DNA of 64,000 nucleotides from Christensenella intestinihominis (GTDB taxonomy: Bacteria > Bacillota > Clostridia > Christensenellales > Christensenellaceae), in contig NZ_MAIQ01000004.1 of assembly GCF_001678845.1 (NCBI RefSeq), positions 1-64,000 of the forward strand. Direction: 5' to 3'. The notes beneath the pieces are model-generated. The model searched no databases. It was not told where the DNA came from and was given only the letters and a program-made list of their open reading frames with translations. Positions within the stretch are counted from its first letter, which is position 1. Each line of letters opens with the position of its first letter. Made by a program: the position numbers and the translations under genes. Shown piece by piece: positions 43,681-51,953 of the stretch.

Positions 43681-43738
43681 AACCCCCCTATTTCGTGGAA
43701 AGTTAAGTTAGCTTAATTTTCAGCAAAAAACGGGGGTT
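43681..43738. repeat. 58-bp imperfect palindrome, copy A
   Basis: Begins AACCCCC and ends GGGGGTT with an A/T-rich middle (TTAAGTTAGCTTAA). It closely resembles 46995-47052 in the same orientation. The rest of 43582-43876 has a second weak hairpin with AACCG / CGGTT ends near 43771-43810 and no gene. Confidence 0.7.
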
Positions 43739-43876
43739 AGGTTTGTTGCTTTGAAAAATGGCAAAAAGAAACCGCCTACGGGACTCCATGATCCTCATAG
43801 ACGGTTTTGAAATGTTTTCGCGGAAAGGGCTTCGCCTCAAACGGTTTTCCTGCTATACAGCCTGCAACACATTCAG

Positions 43877-44065
43877 TTACTTTTCAGTCATCATACTGTG
43901 AATTTTGCTTAACTTATTTAAAATATCATCTAATCTTGATATTATATCCGCTTTGCTGATTGAACCACCATTTTCGATCTCGTTTTTCAACCCTTGAAGC
44001 TGCCCGACTGCTTGTGATACTTCAAACCCAACCTGATACTCCGCATTCTCTTTTACTGCAATCAT
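43877..44065 (-). CDS. Small helical protein of unknown function
   Basis: A 62-residue protein (QVGFEVSQAVGQLQGLKNEI, then SRLDDILNKLSKIHSMM) that is amphipathic and helical. It lies downstream of the integrase. No motif recognised. Confidence 0.45.
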   Translation of the reverse strand: MIAVKENAEYQVGFEVSQAVGQLQGLKNEIENGGSISKADIISRLDDILNKLSKIHSMMTEK

Positions 44066-44231
44066 GATTACTTTCTCCGAATATTCTTTGGCATAACACG
44101 CAACAATTCGGGCAGATATATCATCTGCTATATTAGATGGGGCAAAAGGGGCAAATGTTATACACTTCTGTTACACTTTCTTTGTTTTGGCTATTAAGGT
44201 GTTATATACTTGCCCCAGTTGTCCCATCCTC

Positions 44232-45410
44232 TCATAATGCCAAGATAGAGTCCAGTTTTTCAGCAGCTACTTTATCACGAGATTTCAAAGCATGGGTATA
44301 GATATTCAAAGTCGTGGCGGTGTTGGAATGTCCTAACCGTTTTGATACTGTGGCAATATCTACATCTTCCGCAATCATCAGCGTAGCGTTGCTGTGACGC
44401 AGGGAATGTAATGTTACGATTGGTAATCCGCTAATCCTGATGAACCGTTTGAACCAACAGGATATACTGTCAGGACTTAACGGCTCTCCACTTTTCGTCG
44501 TAAACAGTCTGTCTGTTTGAACCCAGTCTGCACCTGCTTTCAGACGGCGCTTGTTCTGCCATAGCCGGTATTCTGTCAAAAGTTTGTGGACTGTATTTCC
44601 AAAGGTCAATGTCCGAATACTGGATTTTGTTTTTGGTTCTTTTGTGATGATTCCATTTGCGATCTGTGATGTACGAACAATCCTCATAGTGTTTGCTTCA
44701 AAGTCAATGTCTTTCCACTCTAACCCCATCAGCTCGCCACGCCTCATGCCTGTATGAATTAACAGTAGTGTCATGGTCTTATATATGATAGGTACTTTTT
44801 CAAGCAGGCACACTAACTCTCTGGTCTGTTCCTCATTTAGATAGGCACGTTCTTTATACGGCACCTTTGGCGGGGTAGCCCTTGCCGCAACATTCTGTTC
44901 TACAATTCCCCAACGAACGCCCATTGAAAGGATTGCCGATACTACCCGGTGATGTTCTAATATGGTCTTTGGCGCAAACCGTCCATCCCCTACGATGTGT
45001 CCGTTCCTGTCGCGTTTCAGCCCATATTTTGTAAGGGATTCATATAATCTGTTCAGATGGACAGGGGACAGGTCTTTCAATTTGATGTGTCCTATGACGG
45101 GAAGAATCCTTTTCAGGTAATCCCCATAGCGCGAATACGTTTTAGGAGCTAACCTATTTTTGGCGTAATCGTTCTTCCACAGCTCCACCAATTCACAAAA
45201 TTTCATCTTATCGTCATAGATATGCCCATGTTTGACTTCTTCCTCGAACCGATGTTTTTCTTTTTCCAATGCTTTTTCAATCTGTTTTGGTGTCATGCCC
45301 GGTTCGGGATACCACATCTCATACTTATCAATTCGCCCAAATGTATCTGGGCGCAGACCGCAATATACCTTGATCTCGTAGCCTTTTCCTCTTTTTCTGG
45401 CGCTTGCCAT
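44232..45410 (-). CDS. Tyrosine recombinase/integrase of element 2
   Basis: A 392-residue phage-type integrase with core-binding domain (about residues 65-165) and catalytic domain. Arg is in HTGMRRGELMGLEW, then HSLRHSNATLMIAEDVD, RLGHSNTATTLNIYTHAL with His and nucleophile Tyr. The start at 45410 has GGAGG eight bases upstream; a longer in-frame start lacks one. The 3' side carries inverted TGGGGCAA / TTGCCCCA boxes (44138-44228) which may be recombination sites. Differs in sequence from the element 1 integrase. Confidence 0.94.
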   Translation of the reverse strand: MASARKRGKGYEIKVYCGLRPDTFGRIDKYEMWYPEPGMTPKQIEKALEKEKHRFEEEVKHGHIYDDKMKFCELVELWKNDYAKNRLAPKTYSRYGDYLKRILPVIGHIKLKDLSPVHLNRLYESLTKYGLKRDRNGHIVGDGRFAPKTILEHHRVVSAILSMGVRWGIVEQNVAARATPPKVPYKERAYLNEEQTRELVCLLEKVPIIYKTMTLLLIHTGMRRGELMGLEWKDIDFEANTMRIVRTSQIANGIITKEPKTKSSIRTLTFGNTVHKLLTEYRLWQNKRRLKAGADWVQTDRLFTTKSGEPLSPDSISCWFKRFIRISGLPIVTLHSLRHSNATLMIAEDVDIATVSKRLGHSNTATTLNIYTHALKSRDKVAAEKLDSILAL

Positions 45411-45539
45411 TGCTTTTTCCTCCACAGTTTTTGTATGTTGGGAGACTCCCGAAGCAGCCCCCACAACTATACACTTGGCTCACGAAGGGCTGTAACCTCT
45501 TAATCTGAGAGGTTATTTCTTTGGGGAACCTGCTCTTTG

Positions 45540-45896
45540 TTAATGCTGTGGGAATAATTCACAAAAGGTTTGGTCTACGTTAGCATAAAAACGCTTCAGC
45601 CGTCTCCATGTGTCATCATTCAGCAAGTCCATATTCTTTAAATCAAACAATATAATTAATATGCCATATGGTATATCCTTGAAAAGGTCTATCGCAAAAC
45701 TTCTACGTGGCCTTCCATCAGAAGTTGCCTTTGAGGAATTTAGAAAAATCGTCAGATTTATCAAAGCAATATTGAGTTTGTTTATATGTCCCTGAAAGCA
45801 ATCGTTCAGTAAATGCTTTGTCCTTAAATATTCGTGAAACTGCCCTATTTCGTTACGAACCTTCTCAAGACTCCTATTGTGATTTTTTGTAACCAT
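45540..45896 (-). CDS. Small element protein, paralogue pair member 1
   Basis: A 118-residue protein of unknown function. Its C-terminus (DLLNDDTWRRLKRFYANVDQTF) matches the spacing of the next upstream gene's DLLDDECWQQFRRLCEELKNF, so the two are paralogues. GGAGG lies before the ATG at 45896. Short and helical, with no catalytic residues seen. Confidence 0.6.
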   Translation of the reverse strand: MVTKNHNRSLEKVRNEIGQFHEYLRTKHLLNDCFQGHINKLNIALINLTIFLNSSKATSDGRPRRSFAIDLFKDIPYGILIILFDLKNMDLLNDDTWRRLKRFYANVDQTFCELFPQH

Positions 45897-46004
45897 TTTT
45901 CTTACCTCCATTTTTTGTTTGTGTACAGTTGATTCCCATTGCTGTTATATTGGAGAGCTACCTACGAGTAGCCCCCCATCGCTAACATTGCTTCTATCCT
46001 CTCC

Positions 46005-46421
46005 TTATTTACGAGGATATTTAACAAGGACTATACCTGGGTTTTCATCACCGTCATTTGCTCTAGGTGCTGAGAAAGCTTCATCTGAAAAATCCATCAT
46101 CTCATCGAAATTTTTTAGTTCTTCACATAGCCTCCTGAACTGCTGCCAGCATTCATCATCTAGTAGGTCATAGCATTTAAGCATAAACCCAACGTGCAAC
46201 GACATGTTGTGCATGCCTTCAGTCATTAAGCGAACAACTGGCGTTAAAGGCTTATCCCGCATTTCGGGTTTTGACAGTTCAGTCAAAATCTCGTAATAGT
46301 ACCCACCAATACAAGAGAGATGTTGCATTATATCCTGTGGAAATTTCCTTTCCTCAGCATAGTTTTCGAACTCTAGTACCTGTTTCAGTGGATGTAATTC
46401 CTTAAAAACCGCTTTTTCCAT
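46005..46421 (-). CDS. Small element protein, paralogue pair member 2
   Basis: A 138-residue protein. N-terminal half helical (ELHPLKQVLEFENYAEERKF), then RLMTEGMHNMSLHVGFMLKCYDLLDDECWQQFRRL, and an acidic tail. Both paralogues share the leader pattern ATGGAG-(6)-AAATG, where the second ATG is the likely start. Function unknown. Confidence 0.6.
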   Translation of the reverse strand: MEKAVFKELHPLKQVLEFENYAEERKFPQDIMQHLSCIGGYYYEILTELSKPEMRDKPLTPVVRLMTEGMHNMSLHVGFMLKCYDLLDDECWQQFRRLCEELKNFDEMMDFSDEAFSAPRANDGDENPGIVLVKYPRK

Positions 46422-46520
46422 TTTTCTTTTCTCCATAAATTTTTTGCTTTGTTTGTTTTGGTGATTTTAGAAGAATTGCGCTATCCCGTCCATCAGTCAC
46501 CGCAGTTGTGTGTAATGGCG

Positions 46521-46709
46521 TTACTCTCCACAAGCATGTGAAAGTACAAAATCCAATTCTTCTAGCTGGTCTTTAATTTTCCAAACGAGATTCCATGCTT
46601 TCTTGCCTGTGACTTGCTCGACCGTCAGTCTATCTTGCAAATATACGAGGTCTTGCTTTATCCCGCTTATAATAAAATGACTGTCGGCTTCAAAATTGAT
46701 TGGTTCCAT
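46521..46709 (-). CDS. Small protein upstream of the paralogue pair
   Basis: A 62-residue protein (FIISGIKQDLVYLQDRLTVEQ, then KAWNLVWKIKDQLEELDFVL). GAGAGGAGG is a strong ribosome site before the ATG at 46709. No motif recognised. The 340 bp upstream to 47050 hold a further A/T-rich stretch, repeats of ACGCTxTxG type and the palindrome copy B. Confidence 0.55.
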   Translation of the reverse strand: MEPINFEADSHFIISGIKQDLVYLQDRLTVEQVTGKKAWNLVWKIKDQLEELDFVLSHACGE

Positions 46710-46994
46710 TGTTATTCCTCCTCTCTCCAAATTTTTCCGCTCCTATATAGAAACGTATACATCTAATAACGTTTTCGGTGCGAAAAAACAGCCGGATTTC
46801 GACCGGATTTTTGTATTGTTTACAAAATGTTCATAATTTAGGGCGATTTTCTGGAAAAACATGAGGCAAGTATATGCTATACGCTCTGTGGGACGCATAG
46901 ACGCTTTGAACTCTTTTGGACGGGGAACTTTTCGGGAAAAGTATGTTTTAACGCTATAGGGTGTCTATAGGCTTTGGGAGACAGAAACAAACAT

Positions 46995-47052
46995 AACCCC
47001 CGTATTTCGTTGGTTTTTAAGCTTACTTAATTTTCAACCAAAAAAGGGGGTT
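46995..47052. repeat. 58-bp imperfect palindrome, copy B
   Basis: AACCCCC at the left, GGGGGTT at the right, with an inner TTGGTT / AACCAA stem; it overlaps the stop codon of the helicase-like gene. Shares TATTTCGT and CTTAATTTTCA with copy A at 43681-43738, in the same orientation. May be a replication origin, recombination site or end of an inner module. Confidence 0.7.
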
Positions 47053-48715
47053 ACTGTTCTTCGGGTATCTGCTTTATGATTCTCCAAGCGCTTTTATATG
47101 ATTTCCCATTCCTGCTCGTCTCAAATGACTTTATGCGGAACTGGCTTCCCAATTCTTCTAACGCACTGTTTAACGTTTTGGCGCTTTTGAACAGTCTGCC
47201 GTTCCCATCGCGTATATTGATTTTCTCTATTAGTTCATCTCTGTCCGCTTTCATCAGCATTACGCCGTCAGTACCTTTTTCATATATACTGGACAGATAG
47301 GATTCACGTTCATTTCTTATGGTATTAGGCATTACATTCTCTATTAGATTAGATTCATCAAACGTATCTTCCAGCCCAATCCATGATAGCTGTTCTTTGA
47401 CGAAAGCGAACTTTTTGTCTGTTTGAAATCTCTTAATCATTCGCTCCACAAACTTTTTATCGCTATATAACCTATCTGCGCCTATTGGATTGACTGTCCA
47501 TTCGCCTGTAGCCTCGTGCCTATAGAACAGCTCCTTTAGAAGTCCTAACCCGTCTGGACTATTATCATATTTCCTGTTGAAAGCGTTTAAATCTTCATTG
47601 CATAGTTCGATTTCTTTGATTTTGTTTTCATAGACTGTTTGTAATGTACGGAAACTCCTACTATCCCGCGTGTGGATATACAAATTGACCTTATCTGCAT
47701 TGTTTATCTTTACCCTACGTCTGCCCAGCATTTGTATAAAAGAGATTTCATTCCATGTCATAATGGCAATGTGCCTTACACTTTCATCCTCAATACTGAT
47801 TCCATTATCCAGAGTGCTAGTGGTTATGAGTACTTTTTTACTGAATCTCTTTTCATTGATTATTAATTGTAGTTCTGGATTGCTCGATTCTGTATCTTTC
47901 GTTATGAAAACAGCTTGCTCTCCTAAAGCGGCTTCAATTACTCTACCGTCCTTTTCTATATTGGAGACGAAAACAATCCACTTATCATCCGACATATCAT
48001 TTTGAATGGTTGCAATTATATCGTTGATATTTTTGAAATACTTTGTACTATTTATATACCGATAATCTGTTCCCGTGGTATAGTCACGCATATTGAAATG
48101 TTCATAGACCCATGGAAGTCCTGTTATTTTACGTGAGCGATCACTTAGATAATTACGAATGGAATCTTTGATTTCATGTGCTGTTGCAGTTATAAAGATT
48201 TTTACTGCGTTATAATGCCATGTTTGTATCAGCTTTTCAAAAATCAGGCGTGTTGTGTTATTGAAATTGCTGTCCGCAAAAATGTAGTGGCATTCGTCCA
48301 AAATGATGTAATCATATATATCTATGGTGCTGGCATGACCGGAACCAGTATTGTACTTATCGTTTAATATTTCTTCCTGAATTTTCTGATAGCTTTTAAT
48401 GGTTATCCCGTCCAGTTCTATCTCGTCTAACTCTTTGGGTGAGTAGCCGGCTTCTTTGCCTGTCGCCACTTTCAGCAAATCTTCTGTTACTTGCCGCCTT
48501 AGGTTTATCCTGTTACATATGAACAAGATTTTCTTTCCAGCTTCTATCGCAAACGGAACCAACACTTCTTTGATGAAGGTTGTCTTGCCTGTTCCTGTTT
48601 GAGTTTCAATTATTATGACCGAACCATCGCTCCAGTATTTATAGTCTTCACCAATAAGTTCGTTTATCCACTGTAAATTTAGCTTTATCCTTGATTCGCT
48701 ATCTTTCTGTGTCAT
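47051..48715 (-). CDS. SF2 helicase-like protein of element 2
   Basis: A 554-residue DEAD/DEAH-type protein: Walker A TQTGTGKTTF (near residue 40), DECHYIF (motif II, about 150), TATAHE (motif III), then the second RecA fold with TSTLDNGISIED and QMLGRRRVK (motif VI). A C-terminal domain of about 150 residues follows. Such helicases accompany integrases in clostridial integrative elements and may drive element replication. Start has CAGGAGC upstream. Confidence 0.85.
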   Translation of the reverse strand: MTQKDSESRIKLNLQWINELIGEDYKYWSDGSVIIIETQTGTGKTTFIKEVLVPFAIEAGKKILFICNRINLRRQVTEDLLKVATGKEAGYSPKELDEIELDGITIKSYQKIQEEILNDKYNTGSGHASTIDIYDYIILDECHYIFADSNFNNTTRLIFEKLIQTWHYNAVKIFITATAHEIKDSIRNYLSDRSRKITGLPWVYEHFNMRDYTTGTDYRYINSTKYFKNINDIIATIQNDMSDDKWIVFVSNIEKDGRVIEAALGEQAVFITKDTESSNPELQLIINEKRFSKKVLITTSTLDNGISIEDESVRHIAIMTWNEISFIQMLGRRRVKINNADKVNLYIHTRDSRSFRTLQTVYENKIKEIELCNEDLNAFNRKYDNSPDGLGLLKELFYRHEATGEWTVNPIGADRLYSDKKFVERMIKRFQTDKKFAFVKEQLSWIGLEDTFDESNLIENVMPNTIRNERESYLSSIYEKGTDGVMLMKADRDELIEKINIRDGNGRLFKSAKTLNSALEELGSQFRIKSFETSRNGKSYKSAWRIIKQIPEEQ

Positions 48716-48849
48716 TCGTAAGCTCCTGCTTCACTGTATGTTATTATAATTTCATTATAGCCGTAATATAGCTAAAAATCATCAATTTTACAATCTCAGG
48801 AGGGGGATAGGAGGGGAAATGCGTACTTTGGCAAAATTCGATGGCAAAC

Positions 48850-48879
48850 AAAAAACCTGTAAACGCTCTATTCACAGGT
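48850..48879 (-). terminator. Terminator beyond the displaced tRNA half
   Basis: On the minus strand ACCTGT pairs with ACAGGT across 13 nt, followed by TTTTTTG. Any transcript from the promoter at 49002-49030 through the tRNA half would stop here after about 145 nt. Confidence 0.55.
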
Positions 48880-48923
48880 CTAATTTTTGGCTTTGTTATG
48901 CGATTTTTTCTGTACGACCGCGC

Positions 48924-48963
48924 GTTATGAGCCCGACGAGCTACCAAACTGCTCTACCCCGCG
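48924..48963 (-). pseudogene. Displaced 5' half of tRNA-fMet
   Basis: 40 nt identical to the 5' half of tRNA-fMet (acceptor 5' strand, D arm, anticodon stem-loop to about nucleotide 40). The sequence then leaves the tRNA at GTTAT-GCGCG. It is the original host 5' half cut off by element 2 and still faces its own promoter. Confidence 0.85.
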
Positions 48964-48971
48964 ACGTATTT
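48924..48971. repeat. Element 2 repeat, right copy
   Basis: 48 bp identical to 39606-39653. Similarity then continues at lower identity through the -10 element, so it is a true duplication of the tRNA upstream region. Confidence 0.85.
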
Positions 48972-49001
48972 ACGATGTCTCCTATTTGAGACAGCTTAGT
49001 T

Positions 49002-49030
49002 ATTATATAATAAGAATGCTGGGAAGTCAA
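49002..49030 (-). promoter_or_regulatory. Original host tRNA-fMet promoter
   Basis: On the minus strand TTGACT (49025-49030), 17 bp, TATAAT (49002-49007), same distance from the tRNA start as in the intact copy (39684-39712). It still drives the truncated half. 49031-49285 shows no gene. Confidence 0.8.
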
Positions 49031-49285
49031 CAGTTAATCCATGCTTTATGGGATTAAAAATCAATCTATGCTTATGATGTAAAATTGTTTATCATCATAC
49101 CGCGAAAGAAGTTCACATTAATAAATCACTTTATTTATACTGCACGATTCCGCAAAACTCCCTTTTTTCCATTCCGGGCTCTCCGGTTGATTAATATATT
49201 CAAAAGCTTTTTCGATTTTGTTGAAAGCGCCTGCAAAAAGGGCTATAATAACATATAACATATTGGAGCATTGCGGTATTATTTT

Positions 49286-50068
49286 ATGAAGAAAAAAAGC
49301 GGCTTTACCCTAATTGAATTGATTATCGTAATTGCAATCCTTGCAATTCTCGCAGCAATCCTGATTCCAAATGCAATCGGTTATATTAGCGCATCGCAAA
49401 AGGCGGTATGCGATAATAATATCCAGCAAATTATACGCGCCTATAAAACGCAGCGCGCATTCAAGGAAGACCTTAAAATCGAAGAAGTCATCGCCAATGA
49501 AGGCGATAAATATTTTACTTCGACGCCTACCTGCCCCAGCGGCGGTTCCTATGTTGGGTATTCGTTGGGTGACAATATATTCATTATGTGTACCTACCAC
49601 AAGGACCCCAACAGTTCGCTTGACATTGCGGTTGAATCTTACCTGAACATGTACCAATTTACCGGCATGACAAGCGCCGAGATTGCCGCGGCCACCGGGA
49701 ATGCCGTCAAATACCTGAATAACGATTCCCTCCGTACTTATCTGATGGGCAGCGCTTATGACGGAAAATGGCCCGCATTCCCGTCCTCTGTGCTGGACCG
49801 GAACGGAATCAGCGGCGATTATTATATTCAGCCGTACGTCGATGCAAGCAGCGCCGGAGGTAAGAATCCTTCCAAAAATGTAACGGTTTATGCCAATACC
49901 AACGACGGTTCAAGCACCTCCGATCTTTGGCGCGCCGATTTGATCTTTAACCCTGAAAACGGAAAATGGTATCATGGGAATAACGGCAGTATAATCCGCG
50001 TCATGAATAAATCGTGGAATGAGATTAAACAGGAAATGGATGCCAATGGCTGGCAGCCGTTATTATAA
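49286..50068 (+). CDS. Orphan type IV prepilin-like protein
   Basis: A 260-residue protein with a class III prepilin signal: KKKSGFTLIELIIVIAILAIL, cleaved after Gly6 by prepilin peptidase, Glu at position 5 of the mature protein. The globular part is Thr/Ser/Asn-rich and ends with WNEIKQEMDANGWQPLL. No other pilus gene (ATPase, assembly, peptidase) is near, so it must use remote machinery or serve as a pseudopilin. Start is taken as the ATG at 49286; its ribosome site is poor. Confidence 0.85.
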   Translation: MKKKSGFTLIELIIVIAILAILAAILIPNAIGYISASQKAVCDNNIQQIIRAYKTQRAFKEDLKIEEVIANEGDKYFTSTPTCPSGGSYVGYSLGDNIFIMCTYHKDPNSSLDIAVESYLNMYQFTGMTSAEIAAATGNAVKYLNNDSLRTYLMGSAYDGKWPAFPSSVLDRNGISGDYYIQPYVDASSAGGKNPSKNVTVYANTNDGSSTSDLWRADLIFNPENGKWYHGNNGSIIRVMNKSWNEIKQEMDANGWQPLL

Positions 50069-50089
50069 AAATCTTTATACAGAAAGCAA

Positions 50090-50129
50090 ACACCGGAGTT
50101 TTCAACAGGCTGGAAGCTCCGGTGTTTTT
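50090..50129 (+). terminator. Terminator of the prepilin gene
   Basis: A 9-bp stem (ACACCGGAG / CTCCGGTGT) around an 18-nt loop, followed by TTTTAATT. Confidence 0.85.
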
Positions 50130-50143
50130 AATTCGTTTAAAAT

Positions 50144-50728
50144 TCAATCCGCAAAATAGGTCGCATACATATCCGCGATTGCAAGCGCCGGGGCAAGCGG
50201 ATATTTTTCAAATGCTTTCGATTGGGTAATGCCGCCGATATAGCTGCGGGCGGCGTCATCGTAACCGCTCATATGCCAGCGGATCGCAACCGCCTCCTCT
50301 TCCGTAAGGTCGATATGTTTCATCAGCAGGTAAACGGACTTTTCCCCGTGGCCAATGGGCAGCTCATCCTCGATCATATAGACCTCTTTTTCCGTCCATT
50401 CGCGTTTGCCCGGGGTTTTAACGTTCCTGATTCCCTTTACATACATATTCGTCTTACACACATCGTGCAGGAGTCCGGCAATAATCAGGGAATCCTCACG
50501 TTCGCATTTAATGTTCTTATTGAAATTCACAAGCAGCTTGTACACATTCATGCTGTGGTTCAAAAGGCCGCCCTCGTACGCGCCGTGCTTGGAGGTGCTG
50601 GCGGGCGCGGAATAAAAATCCGTTTCTTCGAGCCACGCAAGCAGTTTTTCGGCCCCGTCGCGCTGGGTGGATAATAGGAGTTCCCTGAATTCTGTTTTCA
50701 ATTCGTTGATCTGTTCCTGCGTACTCAT
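50144..50728 (-). CDS. HD-domain metal-dependent hydrolase
   Basis: A 194-residue HD-superfamily phosphohydrolase-like protein. Metal ligands appear as LLNHSMNVY, GLLHDVCK (HD pair), GHGEKS and WHMSGYDD. Such proteins hydrolyse nucleotides or cyclic dinucleotides; substrate unknown. ATG at 50728 is chosen for its GGAAGG upstream. It is not co-oriented with the prepilin. Confidence 0.85.
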   Translation of the reverse strand: MSTQEQINELKTEFRELLLSTQRDGAEKLLAWLEETDFYSAPASTSKHGAYEGGLLNHSMNVYKLLVNFNKNIKCEREDSLIIAGLLHDVCKTNMYVKGIRNVKTPGKREWTEKEVYMIEDELPIGHGEKSVYLLMKHIDLTEEEAVAIRWHMSGYDDAARSYIGGITQSKAFEKYPLAPALAIADMYATYFAD

Positions 50729-50787
50729 TGAATGTATTGCCTTCCCGGTTTTTCTTTTATTATATGACATCCATTCTTTAAAACGCA

Positions 50788-50820
50788 ACAAAAAAGACGG
50801 CCCGGAGGCCGCCTGGCCGT
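50788..50820 (-). terminator. Terminator of the sugar operon
   Basis: On the minus strand a GC stem (ACGGCC / GGCCGT) is followed by TCTTTTTTG, 10 bp past the PfkB stop. It marks the end of the long operon. Confidence 0.85.
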
Positions 50821-50829
50821 TCGCTTGTT

Positions 50830-51852
50830 TTATATGCCCGCCGGGGCCCTGTACCTCCGGTCGACCATGAGCGCCTCCGCCTCGCTGCGCACGCCGCCGG
50901 TCGCGCTTTCATGGGACAAAGAGCAGGCTGCGGAAGCCGTCCCCAAAATAATTCCTTCCCGGAGACTTTGCCCCCGGTAAGCCGCATAAAGAATACCCGC
51001 GCAAAACGCATCGCCCGCGCCAACCGTTCCTTTGATGAAGCCTGCCGGCAGCTTAAGGCTGTCTGCCTCCACAAACTCTCCCCGGCAGTTCATGCCAAAG
51101 CCGCCTTCCGGCGCATGGATTACCGCCCATTCCGCAACGCCCATACTGCGGAGCACGGAAAGCGCATCCGGCATATTTTCACGGTACAGCGCCCCATCCT
51201 TGCCGCGCAGGCGTATCCCTGTAATTTCCTGCGCCTCAAATTCATTAATTACGCAATAATCCGTATATTTTAAGGCCGGGGGAACAAGCCGCCGGAAACG
51301 GCCGCCCGCTTCGCTCACCACATCGATCGAGGTCTTAATCCCTTCCCGCTGCGCCCGCGCAAGCAACCGCGCCATCCGGGTTCCATAGGTCTCGTCCGGT
51401 GAATCCAGATGTGCAAGCAAAAGGATATATCCTATGTGCAGCAGCCGGGCGTTAATTTCTTCCCACACAAAATCCTGCTCGCTGAGCAGGGAATTTGTTC
51501 CGTGGCAGCAAAAGAACGTTCTCTGTTTTGTGGTGTTTTCACTCATCACAAACGAAAACGCAGTGGGGGCGTCCGGTTCCGTCCTCAGCCCGCGCAGGTC
51601 GATATTCGGATATTTTGCGAATTCGTCCCTGATGAAGCGGCCTTCTTCGTCCGCGCCGACCAGGCCGACCGCCTGCAGCGGCAGCTTTGGGTTAAGCCTC
51701 GCGAGGTCCTGGATTACATTGCTGAGCGCGCCGCCGGTGGATTGGGTGATTCCCTCCGTAATTGTTGTAAGCTCTCCCTTGGGCGGATATATCTCGATCG
51801 GGTATACCTTATCGACAAGAACGCTTCCTGCCACGCAGATTCCTTCCCTCAT
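50830..51852 (-). CDS. PfkB-family sugar kinase (second in operon)
   Basis: A 340-residue ribokinase-type kinase. GSVLVDKVYPIE near the start, GGALSNVIQDLARL (about residues 40-53), and the catalytic GTVGAGDAFCAG (about 275-286). It phosphorylates a sugar or nucleoside with ATP. Last gene of the operon, separated by 101 bp containing a stem-loop from the isomerase-like gene. The ATG at 51852 follows GGGAGAGAG; an in-frame upstream start is unsupported. Confidence 0.9.
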   Translation of the reverse strand: MREGICVAGSVLVDKVYPIEIYPPKGELTTITEGITQSTGGALSNVIQDLARLNPKLPLQAVGLVGADEEGRFIRDEFAKYPNIDLRGLRTEPDAPTAFSFVMSENTTKQRTFFCCHGTNSLLSEQDFVWEEINARLLHIGYILLLAHLDSPDETYGTRMARLLARAQREGIKTSIDVVSEAGGRFRRLVPPALKYTDYCVINEFEAQEITGIRLRGKDGALYRENMPDALSVLRSMGVAEWAVIHAPEGGFGMNCRGEFVEADSLKLPAGFIKGTVGAGDAFCAGILYAAYRGQSLREGIILGTASAACSLSHESATGGVRSEAEALMVDRRYRAPAGI

Positions 51853-51874
51853 CGCTCTCTCCCTTTCTCCCCAA

Positions 51875-51920
51875 GTGTGCCGGGGATGCTGCGGCAGGAG
51901 GACTCCGCAGCCCCGCACAC
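51875..51920 (-). other. Intercistronic stem-loop before the last PfkB gene
   Basis: On the minus strand GTGTGC-GGGG-CTGCGG pairs with CCGCAG-CAT-CCCC-G-GCACAC around a 10-nt loop, with small bulges. It has no T run, so it is more likely an mRNA processing or stability element than a terminator. Confidence 0.6.
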
Positions 51921-51953
51921 TTTCAAACGTTGCGGAAAAACCGATCCGCATTT

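Noticed and set aside
45494-45514. AACCTCT / AGAGGTT hairpin between the element 2 integrase and the small paralogue as a terminator
   Set aside because: The T-rich side is on the plus strand, where no gene leads into it; on the minus strand there is no T run.
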